From the NCBI GenBank assembly GCA_964389365.1, contig CAYMDO010000005.1, forward strand, positions 23,074 through 87,073: 64,000 nucleotides of DNA, written 5' to 3'. Numbering within the stretch: the first letter of the stretch is position 1; each line of letters opens with the position of its first letter. A model generated the notes under the pieces. The model did not search any database and had not been told where the DNA came from. It saw only the letters and a program-made list of their open reading frames with translations. A program made the position numbers and the translations under genes. This document shows positions 44,303-51,007 of this stretch, one piece after another. Source of the DNA: UBA993 sp964389365. Its GTDB lineage: Bacteria > Bacillota > Dethiobacteria > DTU022.

Positions 44303-44688
44303 AAGCATTGGCTTTCCATGCCGAAAAGTGCATTGGCTGCAAATTGTGCCACCTGGCCTGCAGCGCCCAAAATGAAGGTGAGTTCAATCCCCGGCTCGCC
44401 CGCTTAATAATTACCTCCATTCATAATCGTGATGGCTTAATGGTTAAAGGACAAACCTGCGACCTCTGCCTGGCCTGTGTTGACGCCTGCCCGGAGGACG
44501 CGATTATTGAAAAAAACGGGCGTCTTTCTTTTTTGCCCGAACTTTGTACCGACTGTGAAATTTGCGTCGATAGCTGCCCTCACCAGGTTATTGTTAAGAA
44601 ATCAAAAGGTATCGGGGTCTGTGTCCAGTGCCAGAGCTGCGTCAGCTGGTGCCCGGCTTCGGCCCTGGCTTTCGGGGAGGTGAAATAA
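44299..44688 (+). CDS. 4Fe-4S ferredoxin-type electron-transfer subunit of aldehyde oxidoreductase
   Basis: The 129-residue protein is built of three to four ferredoxin-like cysteine clusters: CIGCKLCHLACS at about 12-23, CDLCLACVDACP, CTDCEICVDSCP and CVQCQSCVSWCP. It resembles the AorB/HycB-type polyferredoxin subunits that carry electrons from the tungsten subunit. The TTG start follows AAAGGAG by 10 bases. The upstream ATG at 44294 is in another frame. Its TAA overlaps the ATG of the AOR gene (TAATG), so the two are translationally coupled. Confidence 0.88.
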   Translation: MKALAFHAEKCIGCKLCHLACSAQNEGEFNPRLARLIITSIHNRDGLMVKGQTCDLCLACVDACPEDAIIEKNGRLSFLPELCTDCEICVDSCPHQVIVKKSKGIGVCVQCQSCVSWCPASALAFGEVK

Positions 44689-46442
44689 TGGCCTACATGG
44701 ATAAAGTACTAAGAGTTAACCTGACAAACGGAAAGTCAGCAACCGAGCCTTTAAACAAAGAATGGGCCCGCGATTACCTGGGTGGAAAAGGTTTAAGCAT
44801 TAAATATCTTTACGAAGAACTCAGATCCGGGATTGACCCGTTATCAGCCGAGAACAAGTTAATCCTGATGACCGGCCCAACGACCGGTACCATTATCCCG
44901 AACAGCGGCAAACTGGCCATCGCCGCCAAGTCACCGGCAACCGGTACAATTCTCGATTGCTCGATCGGCGGCCACTTTGCCCACGAACTTAAGTATTCCG
45001 GCTATGATGCCGTCATTATCGAAGGAAAAGCAGAAAAGCCGGTCTACCTTTACATTGAAGACGGAAAAGTTGAACTGTTGAGCGCTGAAGCGCTTTGGGG
45101 CAAGGGTGCCCATGAAACAGAACACCTGCTCAGCGAAGAGTTAGGCGATGTCATTACCCTGGCGATCGGCCGGGCGGGTGAAAACCGGGTGCCCATGGCC
45201 TGTATCAGTTCCGAACTGTACCGCCAGGCCGGGCGAGGCGGGATCGGCGCCGTAATGGGCAGTAAGAACCTGAAAGCAGTGTCAGTCAGGGGTACGGGCG
45301 GTGTTAAGGTAAATAATATCCGCAAGTTTACCGCTGCATTAAATAAGATAATGCGCGAAGACACTATGAGCGATAGCAATATGTGGGCCTATCATGACGG
45401 CACCCCGATGATTGTCGAGCTTTGCCAGGATACCGGTATCCTGCCAACCCGCAACTTCCAGGAAGGCACCTTCGAGGGCCATGCCGGCATTAACTCCGAT
45501 GCGGTAAAAGGGGCGCTCAAAGCAAAGAAAGCCTGCTTTGCCTGTCCCCTGGCTTGCAGCAATTACGTTAAAGTGGGCCATACCGAGGTCGAGGGGCCGG
45601 AATACGAAACCCTCGCTCTTTGCGGTTCCAACTGCGCTGTTGGCGATTTGGAAGCAGTAATAAAATTTAACCGCCTCTGTGATGATCACGGCCTCGATTC
45701 AATATCAACCGGCAATGTTGTGGCCTTTGCCATGGAGCTGACCGAAAAAGGAATCCACGATTTCGGCATTCGCTTCGGCGAGGTGGACAGGTACCTGGAA
45801 ATGCCAACTTTAATTGCGCTAAAACAGGGGGTTGGTGCCGATCTGGCAGAGGGTGTGCGGGCTATGTCCCAAAAATTTGGCGGCAAAGACTTCGCTATCG
45901 AAATAAAGGGCCTTGAAGTTCCGGGTTACGATCCGCGGGGTTCCTGGGCGATGGGCCTGGCCTACAGCACTTCAGACCGCGGGGCCTGCCATATGCGGGC
46001 CTGGCCGGCTGCAGTTGAAGCTTTCGGCGATATTGATCCATTTACCAGTGAAGGCAAGGCCGAGTTGGTGATCGGCATGCAAAATGACAACGCGGTAAAA
46101 TTTTCGGCAATCTGGTGCGATTTTTGGGCGATCAGCACCGAACGGATGGCCGAAATCTTAAGCATGCTGCTTGAACGTGAAATAACAGCAGAAGAGCTAA
46201 TTACCATCGGCGAAAGAACGTATAACCTGGCCCATCTGTTTAACGAGCGTGAAGGTTTCAGCCGCAAGGATGATTACTTGCCGGGACGTTTCTTAACAGA
46301 AAAACTGACTATCGGTTTTACATCCGGCAAGGTGCTGCCGCGCGAAGAATTTGAAAAGATGCTCGGGGAATACTACAAGCTGCGCGGTTGGGATGAGGAT
46401 GGCAGAATCACGGACGAAAAGAAGAAAGAGCTTAACCTATAA
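44688..46442 (+). CDS. aldehyde:ferredoxin oxidoreductase (tungsten/molybdopterin, AOR family)
   Basis: AOR oxidises aldehydes to carboxylic acids (or reduces acids) with ferredoxin. The 584-residue protein has the AOR N-terminal domain (KVLRVNLTNGKS, YLGGKGLSIKYLYEEL, TGPTTGTIIPNSGKLAIAAKSP), GGHFAHELKYSGYDAVIIEGKA, the RQAGRGGIGAVMGSKNLKAV pterin segment, and the [4Fe-4S] ligands CFACPLAC (CxxCxxxC). The fourth cysteine is likely in the C-terminal half, for example in DRGACHMRAW. Length is near normal. With its own ferredoxin subunit and a MoaD-like protein it forms a compact operon. Which aldehyde is used is unknown. Confidence 0.92.
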   Translation: MAYMDKVLRVNLTNGKSATEPLNKEWARDYLGGKGLSIKYLYEELRSGIDPLSAENKLILMTGPTTGTIIPNSGKLAIAAKSPATGTILDCSIGGHFAHELKYSGYDAVIIEGKAEKPVYLYIEDGKVELLSAEALWGKGAHETEHLLSEELGDVITLAIGRAGENRVPMACISSELYRQAGRGGIGAVMGSKNLKAVSVRGTGGVKVNNIRKFTAALNKIMREDTMSDSNMWAYHDGTPMIVELCQDTGILPTRNFQEGTFEGHAGINSDAVKGALKAKKACFACPLACSNYVKVGHTEVEGPEYETLALCGSNCAVGDLEAVIKFNRLCDDHGLDSISTGNVVAFAMELTEKGIHDFGIRFGEVDRYLEMPTLIALKQGVGADLAEGVRAMSQKFGGKDFAIEIKGLEVPGYDPRGSWAMGLAYSTSDRGACHMRAWPAAVEAFGDIDPFTSEGKAELVIGMQNDNAVKFSAIWCDFWAISTERMAEILSMLLEREITAEELITIGERTYNLAHLFNEREGFSRKDDYLPGRFLTEKLTIGFTSGKVLPREEFEKMLGEYYKLRGWDEDGRITDEKKKELNL

Positions 46443-46466
46443 ATCACTTTACCGGGAGGCGTAAAG

Positions 46467-46700
46467 ATGCAGATTACAGTCCGGCTAAAAGGGCCTTTGA
46501 GCAGGTATTCAGGCGGATCAGCCATAGTCGGGGTCGAGCTTGACGAAGCAACAACCACTGTCCGTAAAATACTTGATCAATTCAGCATACCAGCCTCTTC
46601 GGTTTCATTTGCCCAGGTTAACAATATCAAAACAGACCTTGACCAATTTGTTAAAGGAGGCGACACCATAACCTTTAACCCCCGGGTCGCCGGGGGCTAA
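46467..46700 (+). CDS. MoaD/ThiS-like sulfur-carrier protein
   Basis: This 77-residue beta-grasp protein ends in AGG, the diglycine tail that is adenylated and thiocarboxylated in MoaD and ThiS. The TITFNPRVAGG end is close to the TxxfxPVAGG of MoaD. MoaD-like genes often accompany AOR-family genes, presumably supplying sulfur for the pterin cofactor. Lacking MoaE here, this one may be dedicated to the tungstopterin of the adjacent enzyme (inference). The ATG has a GGGAGG site 7 bases upstream, 24 bases after the AOR stop. Confidence 0.88.
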   Translation: MQITVRLKGPLSRYSGGSAIVGVELDEATTTVRKILDQFSIPASSVSFAQVNNIKTDLDQFVKGGDTITFNPRVAGG

Positions 46701-46746
46701 TAATAAGTTTATAGTCATTTACTCAAAAAGAGAAGGAATGAACCAT

Positions 46747-48321
46747 ATGGAAGAGAGTATTCTGACCGTATTTTCGACAGCTCCCTGGATCCTTATGTTG
46801 TTGGTCATTTATATGGTTGTTATTATCGTGCTCGGCATTGTTTACAGCCGCCGGGTCCATGAAGCGGATGACCTGTGTGTCGCGGGGCGGCAAATGAGCT
46901 TTACCTTTTTAATACCATCAATCGTTGCCACCTGGATCTGCGCCGGGGCAATGATGGGGGCAGCCGGTTACGCCCTGCTGTACGGCATGCAGGGGATCAT
47001 ATTTGACCCCTGGGCCCCGTCACTGTGCATGGTTATTATCGCTATCTTTTTTGCCTACAGAATGCGCAAGGCAAAGTATACCACGGTCACAGACTTCTTT
47101 AATCATCGCTATAACCATTTGAGCGGAATGTTATACACTATTATCCAGATCCTGTCGGCTATCGCCTGGTTGGGCGGGCAGCTGGTCGCGCTCGGAATTA
47201 TCGTTTACCTGACCACCGGGTTTAGCATGGGCACCGCCGTGATCATCGCTACACTGGCTATTATCATCGTCACCGCATGCGGCGGATTGTGGGCACTTTC
47301 CAGGATTGATATGATCGGTTTTATCCTGATCATCCTCGGCCTGGTTATTCTGCTGCCCGCCGCGCTGAACCAGGTTGGGGGCTTTTCAGCGCTGATCGAA
47401 AATGGAGTGAACTGGGCAGAACTGCCGACCTGGTCAATGAAAATCGAAAGTGAGGCCAACGGCGGTTACCTCGGTTATGCAGGGCTCCTTGCTGTGCTGC
47501 TCTATATCTCGGCCTGGACGACCCTGTCGCTAGGTGATGTGCCAAGCCAGGTTCTCATGCAGCGCGCCCTTGCGGCAAAAAGCGAGAAAACAGCCGTTGC
47601 CGCTTTCTTTACCAGCGGCATACTTTACCTGACTATCGGTATGATGCCTGTTTTAATCGGCATCGCTGTATTTACAACCGGGATGCTAGATAATGTGCCA
47701 AATATTGAAACGCAGGCGGAAAACGTACTGCCCTGGGCAGCCTACAATTTCTTGCCACCGTGGGCCAGCATTCTTTTCATCTTATCCCTGGCCGCGGCAA
47801 TCGTCAGCACCGCCGGCGACAACGTGCTGATTGTCTCCACCCTTATCGGCCACAACATCTACCGCTACATTAAGCCGCAGGCCGATAACGTGGAAATCCT
47901 TAAAGTTATCCGGATCTTTATCCCAATCACCGCCTTGCTGGCCATGTCAATTGCCCTTTACTTTGAGACGGTGTACAAACTGATTGTTTTATCCGGAGGC
48001 ATCCAGCTGGCAACCATTTCCGGGGCCTACATCATCGGCATGTTCTGGAAAAAGGCAAACACCGCCGGGGCAATCAGTTCATTCGTAACCGGCCTGGTAT
48101 CCTGGATCGTGCTATTCTGGTTCTGGGCAATGCCGGCAACCGGATTTTTTGAAGAAGATGCAATTTTTATTGCCATGGTTCCCGCCGCGGCTATCAGTTT
48201 CCTGACGCTAATCGTCGTTTCGCTGGCCACACAGAAAATGTTTCCGCCAAAGCCGATGCGCACACAGGATGGGGAAGATATGAGCGATATGCCTAAATTC
48301 TTCTGGTCCAAAGGCGCTTAA
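46747..48321 (+). CDS. sodium:solute symporter family transporter (SSS)
   Basis: The 524-residue protein has about 13 membrane helices and features of the SSS family: SRRVHEADDLCVAGRQMSF, the G-rich WICAGAMMGAAGYALLYGM helix, TTVTDFFNHRYNH, and SLAAAIVSTAGDNVLIVSTLIGHNIYR, whose Ser/Thr-Ala-Gly segment is the likely Na+ site. SSS members import amino acids, sugars, acetate or pantothenate. The sequence does not fix the substrate. Position in the AOR operon suggests that it brings in the compound catabolised there. The ATG at 46747 is 9 bases after AGAAGGA. A 6-base-pair hairpin (48352-48368) followed by CGGTTTT lies after it. Confidence 0.88.
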   Translation: MEESILTVFSTAPWILMLLVIYMVVIIVLGIVYSRRVHEADDLCVAGRQMSFTFLIPSIVATWICAGAMMGAAGYALLYGMQGIIFDPWAPSLCMVIIAIFFAYRMRKAKYTTVTDFFNHRYNHLSGMLYTIIQILSAIAWLGGQLVALGIIVYLTTGFSMGTAVIIATLAIIIVTACGGLWALSRIDMIGFILIILGLVILLPAALNQVGGFSALIENGVNWAELPTWSMKIESEANGGYLGYAGLLAVLLYISAWTTLSLGDVPSQVLMQRALAAKSEKTAVAAFFTSGILYLTIGMMPVLIGIAVFTTGMLDNVPNIETQAENVLPWAAYNFLPPWASILFILSLAAAIVSTAGDNVLIVSTLIGHNIYRYIKPQADNVEILKVIRIFIPITALLAMSIALYFETVYKLIVLSGGIQLATISGAYIIGMFWKKANTAGAISSFVTGLVSWIVLFWFWAMPATGFFEEDAIFIAMVPAAAISFLTLIVVSLATQKMFPPKPMRTQDGEDMSDMPKFFWSKGA

Positions 48322-48351
48322 CCCTCACCTGCGCTAAAGGCAATGGCCGCC

Positions 48352-48368
48352 GCAACCGGAAAGGTTGC
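48352..48368 (+). terminator. hairpin after the symporter gene
   Basis: GCAACC and GGTTGC form a 6-base-pair stem around GGAAA, followed by AACGGTTTTCTT. It may partly terminate transcription before the next gene. Confidence 0.4.
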
Positions 48369-48415
48369 AACGGTTTTCTTGAACTAAATTGACCATCAGA
48401 GCTGAGGTAATAACT

Positions 48416-49687
48416 ATGAATCTAATGATAATCGGCGCCGGAGGCGTAGGGCAGTCTGTAGCCATGATCATCAAGCGGGCCGGCCGGGAAGGAACCTGGG
48501 CAGAAAAAATAGTTATAGCCGACTATAACCCGGAACGTGCCAAAGAGGTAGCGGTTATGTGCGGCGATCGCCGCTTTACGGCAGAACAGGTAGATGCCAA
48601 AAACCCCGGGCAGATACAAGAGCTGGTTAAAAAACATGGCATTACCCAGGTTCTGAACGCTGTTGAACCTGTTTTTAATGAGACTATTTTCGATGCCTGT
48701 TTCGAATGCGGCGCGGGTTATATGGATTGTGCTATGACCCTTTCAAAGCGGCATCCGGATAAACCTTTTGAACTGGTTAATGTTATGCTGGGCGATTACC
48801 AGCTTGCCAGGCATGAAAAATGGGAAAAAGCGGGGATTATGGCCGTTATCGGCTCCGGGGTAGAACCGGGCGTAGTAAATGTTTTTGCCCGTTTTGCAGC
48901 CAAACACCTTTTTGACACAATAGATGAAATTAATATCCGCGATGGCGACAGTTACGATATTCCCGGCTATGCTGGCGTGGCGTTTGGCTTTTCGGTCTGG
49001 ACCACGATTGAAGAGTGCCTGAACCCGCCGGTAATCTGGGAAAAAGATCGCGGCTGGTACTGCACCGAACCGTTCTCAGAACCGGAGATTTTTTCTTTTC
49101 CGGGAGGTATCGGCGATGTCGAGGTTATTAACGTTGAGCATGAAGAAGTAGTGCTTATTCCCCGTGTAATTGACTGCAACCGGGTAACTTTTAAGTTCGG
49201 CGTGCCCCGCGAAATGAGGGCCCTGCTGCTAAACCTGCGTCAGTGCGGTATGGACGATGCCGAGCGCAAAATAAAGGTTGGGGACAGCGAGTTTACACCA
49301 CGCGATTTCCTGGTAAAAGTGGTACCCAACCCCCTGGAGCTGGCAGAAAAAATGATCGGAAAAGGCTGCGCCGGGGCATGGGTCACCGGCACCAAGGACG
49401 GCCTCAGGCGGTCTGTCTATCTCTACCAGGTATCGGATAACCAGGAATGTTACGCAAAATACGGCACCAACTCGGTTGTGGCCCAAACCGCTGTCGGCCC
49501 GGTGATCATGCTGGAGCTGATCGCCAGGGGTATCTGGAACATAAAAGGGGTGCACGGGCCGGAGTCTTTTGACCCGGATCCCTTTATCGGGCGAATGGCC
49601 AAGTACGAGTTCCCGGGCGGCATGCAGGAAAAAGATTCGGCTTACTGCGAGATGCTAAACCGGAAACGCCTGTTAGAATATATCTGA
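48416..49687 (+). CDS. saccharopine-dehydrogenase-like NAD(P)-dependent oxidoreductase
   Basis: The 423-residue protein starts with a Rossmann motif, MIIGAGGVGQSVAMIIKRAG, and has DYNPERAKEVAVMC. It also has the GYMDCAMTLS and GSGVEPGVVNVFARFAAKH segments of the saccharopine / carboxynorspermidine dehydrogenase family, and AGAWVTGTKDGLRRSVYLYQV late in the protein. Family members make or cleave a secondary amine between an amino acid and an oxo-compound. The reaction here is unknown. The ATG has GAGGT 8 bases upstream. It lies 94 bases after the symporter and may be the last gene of the AOR operon. Confidence 0.82.
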   Translation: MNLMIIGAGGVGQSVAMIIKRAGREGTWAEKIVIADYNPERAKEVAVMCGDRRFTAEQVDAKNPGQIQELVKKHGITQVLNAVEPVFNETIFDACFECGAGYMDCAMTLSKRHPDKPFELVNVMLGDYQLARHEKWEKAGIMAVIGSGVEPGVVNVFARFAAKHLFDTIDEINIRDGDSYDIPGYAGVAFGFSVWTTIEECLNPPVIWEKDRGWYCTEPFSEPEIFSFPGGIGDVEVINVEHEEVVLIPRVIDCNRVTFKFGVPREMRALLLNLRQCGMDDAERKIKVGDSEFTPRDFLVKVVPNPLELAEKMIGKGCAGAWVTGTKDGLRRSVYLYQVSDNQECYAKYGTNSVVAQTAVGPVIMLELIARGIWNIKGVHGPESFDPDPFIGRMAKYEFPGGMQEKDSAYCEMLNRKRLLEYI

Positions 49688-49716
49688 TCATTTGTGCAGG
49701 CACAGGGATAACAGAA

Positions 49717-49748
49717 AGCCGGCACCGTATATTGCAACGCTGCCGGCT
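49717..49748. terminator. bidirectional hairpin between convergent genes
   Basis: AGCCGGCA and TGCCGGCT form a perfect 8-base stem around a 16-base loop, between the converging dehydrogenase (+) and desulforedoxin (-) genes. On the minus strand TTCTGTT follows. It probably ends both operons. Confidence 0.55.
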
Positions 49749-49773
49749 ATTCATTAACTGTTTATATGCTTTT

Positions 49774-49899
49774 TTACCGTTCGGACTGAACTTCCATCGG
49801 TTCATTGCAGCAAACCAGGGTGCCCGCACCTTCAGCTGTTACTTTTACTTCGTTGGTGCAAACCTGGCACTTGTAAACCTGCCCCGATTTGGTCGCCAT
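49774..49899 (-). CDS. desulforedoxin-like iron protein
   Basis: This is a 41-residue protein, below usual gene-caller limits. It has C11-x2-C14 in VYKCQVCTNEV and the adjacent pair C30-C31 in LVCCNEPM, the exact ligand pattern of desulforedoxin and of the N-terminal domain of desulfoferrodoxin, which holds one Fe(Cys)4 site. No superoxide-reductase domain is attached. The ATG has AAAGGAG 7 bases upstream. It lies 24 bases after the IscA-like selenoprotein and completes the ArsR-controlled operon, so it is probably a redox partner of that protein. Confidence 0.88.
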   Translation of the reverse strand: MATKSGQVYKCQVCTNEVKVTAEGAGTLVCCNEPMEVQSER

Positions 49900-49923
49900 T
49901 GTATTGCTCCTTTCGCTTTTATT

Positions 49924-50238
49924 TTAGCAACTGCAATCGCCGCAGCCGTGACCGGGGCTGCCATCGTTGATGGCAAAACCGCCGTGCGGCCCATCATGAT
50001 AGTCGATTGACTTGCCTTCCATAAAATGCGATATCCCTTTATCGAATACCAACTTTATCTGCCCGTAATCCTCAACTATATCTTTTTCTTCCTGAATTGA
50101 CTCTTCCAGAGTCAGCCCGTAACGGGGCCCGCCTCAGCCAACACCGCTGACATAGATGCGCACATAGGCGTTCTCTTTCTCTTCACCGCTCAGATATTCT
50201 GCAAATTTTTCTTTTGCTTTTTCGCTCACCGCAATCAT
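49924..50238 (-). CDS. IscA/HesB-like selenoprotein (in-frame UGA read as Sec)
   Basis: Read through one UGA (50134-50136), the frame gives 104 residues with a strong GGGAGG site 9 bases before the ATG. The Sec, residue 35, is in SGVGUGGPRYGL, where IscA/HesB proteins have a conserved Cys-region (family motif SGxGCGGxxYxL). The C-terminal GHGCGDCSC supplies further cysteines. An inverted repeat, GCCC/GGGC around CGTTAC (50115-50128), begins 5 bases after the UGA and could be the bacterial SECIS hairpin. HesB-like selenoproteins are a known family in anaerobes, so the call fits. An ordinary gene caller would split or lose this gene. The role is probably iron-sulfur or sulfur redox chemistry. 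Confidence 0.88.
50115..50128 (-). promoter_or_regulatory. candidate SECIS hairpin
   Basis: GCCC and GGGC pair around CGTTAC just downstream of the in-frame UGA, at the distance expected for bacterial Sec insertion elements. The loop has a GT pair as SelB elements often do. This is a sequence-level guess without folding energy. Confidence 0.5.
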
Positions 50239-50283
50239 TCTTGCCAACCTCCCATTCCTCTGCTATTTTTAAATACAACGCCG

Positions 50284-50589
50284 CTAATTATTAAATAGTA
50301 CCCCTATTACTTCTGCCACCTCATCATTTATGACACTGTAATAAACTTCAGTGCCTCTGCGCTCACCGCTGATTATGCCCAAGTCACGCAGGCGCCCCAG
50401 GTGTTGCGATACCGTTGACTGCGACATTTGCAAGCAATTTTGCATTGATGTTACATTGCAGGCGCCGCGCTGAAGAAGCTCGCGGACAATACAAAGCCTG
50501 ATCGGGTTTGATATAGCCTTTAGCAACAAAGCCTTCCTGTTGATCAACACAAGCTCGACGGCGCTGTCCAGAATATTACCCCCTCTCAT
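50284..50589 (-). CDS. ArsR/SmtB-family transcriptional repressor
   Basis: The 101-residue protein has the winged-helix pattern of ArsR proteins: LLKAISNPIRLCIVRELLQRGACNVTSMQNCLQMSQSTVSQHLGRLRDLGIISGERRGTEVYYSV. Cysteines C33, C43 and C51 lie in and before the recognition region, so a metal, sulfide or redox trigger is possible. It is the first gene of the operon with the selenoprotein and desulforedoxin. The promoter and a palindrome overlap its ATG, implying autorepression. The transcript may be leaderless. Confidence 0.88.
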   Translation of the reverse strand: MRGGNILDSAVELVLINRKALLLKAISNPIRLCIVRELLQRGACNVTSMQNCLQMSQSTVSQHLGRLRDLGIISGERRGTEVYYSVINDEVAEVIGVLFNN

Positions 50590-50605
50590 GATATTATTAT
50601 ATCAT
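50588..50605 (-). promoter_or_regulatory. palindromic operator at the arsR-like start
   Basis: ATGATAT and ATATCAT form a perfect 7-base inverted repeat around TATT. It covers the -10 box and the first bases of the gene. This is a natural ArsR-type operator position. Confidence 0.6.
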
Positions 50606-50623
50606 AATATTATAATTATGCAA
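50596..50623 (-). promoter_or_regulatory. promoter of the arsR-selenoprotein-desulforedoxin operon
   Basis: On the minus strand TTGCAT (50618-50623), a 16-base spacer and TATAAT (50596-50601) precede the ATG at 50589 by only 6 bases. The expected start of transcription therefore coincides with the A of the start codon. Confidence 0.6.
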
Positions 50624-50641
50624 CTACCGCTGATCAATTTT

Positions 50642-50979
50642 TTATTCTAGCGTAAATTCCCGGGCACAAAAGCTGTCATCGGGAACCTCATCCGGAAGGC
50701 AACACAGTCACCTTGTTTTAATCCGGGGATCAATCACCCGGGCAAAACCGCTGTACTCTGCCTGGCCGACCGGTTTACAGGGGAAATCGTCCATTTTTTC
50801 CGCCGGCGGGACGCTTGCACCCGGCAATCAACCATCCTAAAAATCAGGGTTTGAGGATCGGGCTCATCAAACCGCTGCTCGTTAACAAAAGCATAAAGCC
50901 AGTACTGCAAAGCCTGCTTCAGGGCCGGCAGCCCTCCTCCCGGTTCGAGCGCCAAAAAATCCATTGTCAGCCAAGCCAT
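50642..50979 (-). pseudogene. decayed DUF6125-like protein gene
   Basis: The frame begins MAWLTMDFLALEPGGGLPALKQAL and runs to CRVQASRRRKK. It then breaks at an A6 tract (50794-50799). Shifting by one base restores conserved sequence, DFPCKPVG...FARVIDPRIKTR, followed by an in-frame UGA (50708-50710) and LCCLPDEVPDDSFCAREFTLE to a stop at 50642. This matches the C-terminal half of the family I know as DUF6125 (FPCKPVG, then a CxxCPPD block). The N-terminal region seems internally shortened, with about 45 residues missing between MAWL... and the GGG segment. Three lesions point to a pseudogene. The UGA falls at the first Cys of CxxC, so recoding is a remote alternative. Confidence 0.6.
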
Positions 50980-51007
50980 GTTCCTTTTCCACCTGCTGTT
51001 TTATTAT

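Noticed and set aside
44293..44330. ATG at 44294 as the ferredoxin start
   Set aside because: It is in a different frame from the cysteine clusters. The TTG at 44299 is in frame and has an acceptable ribosome site.
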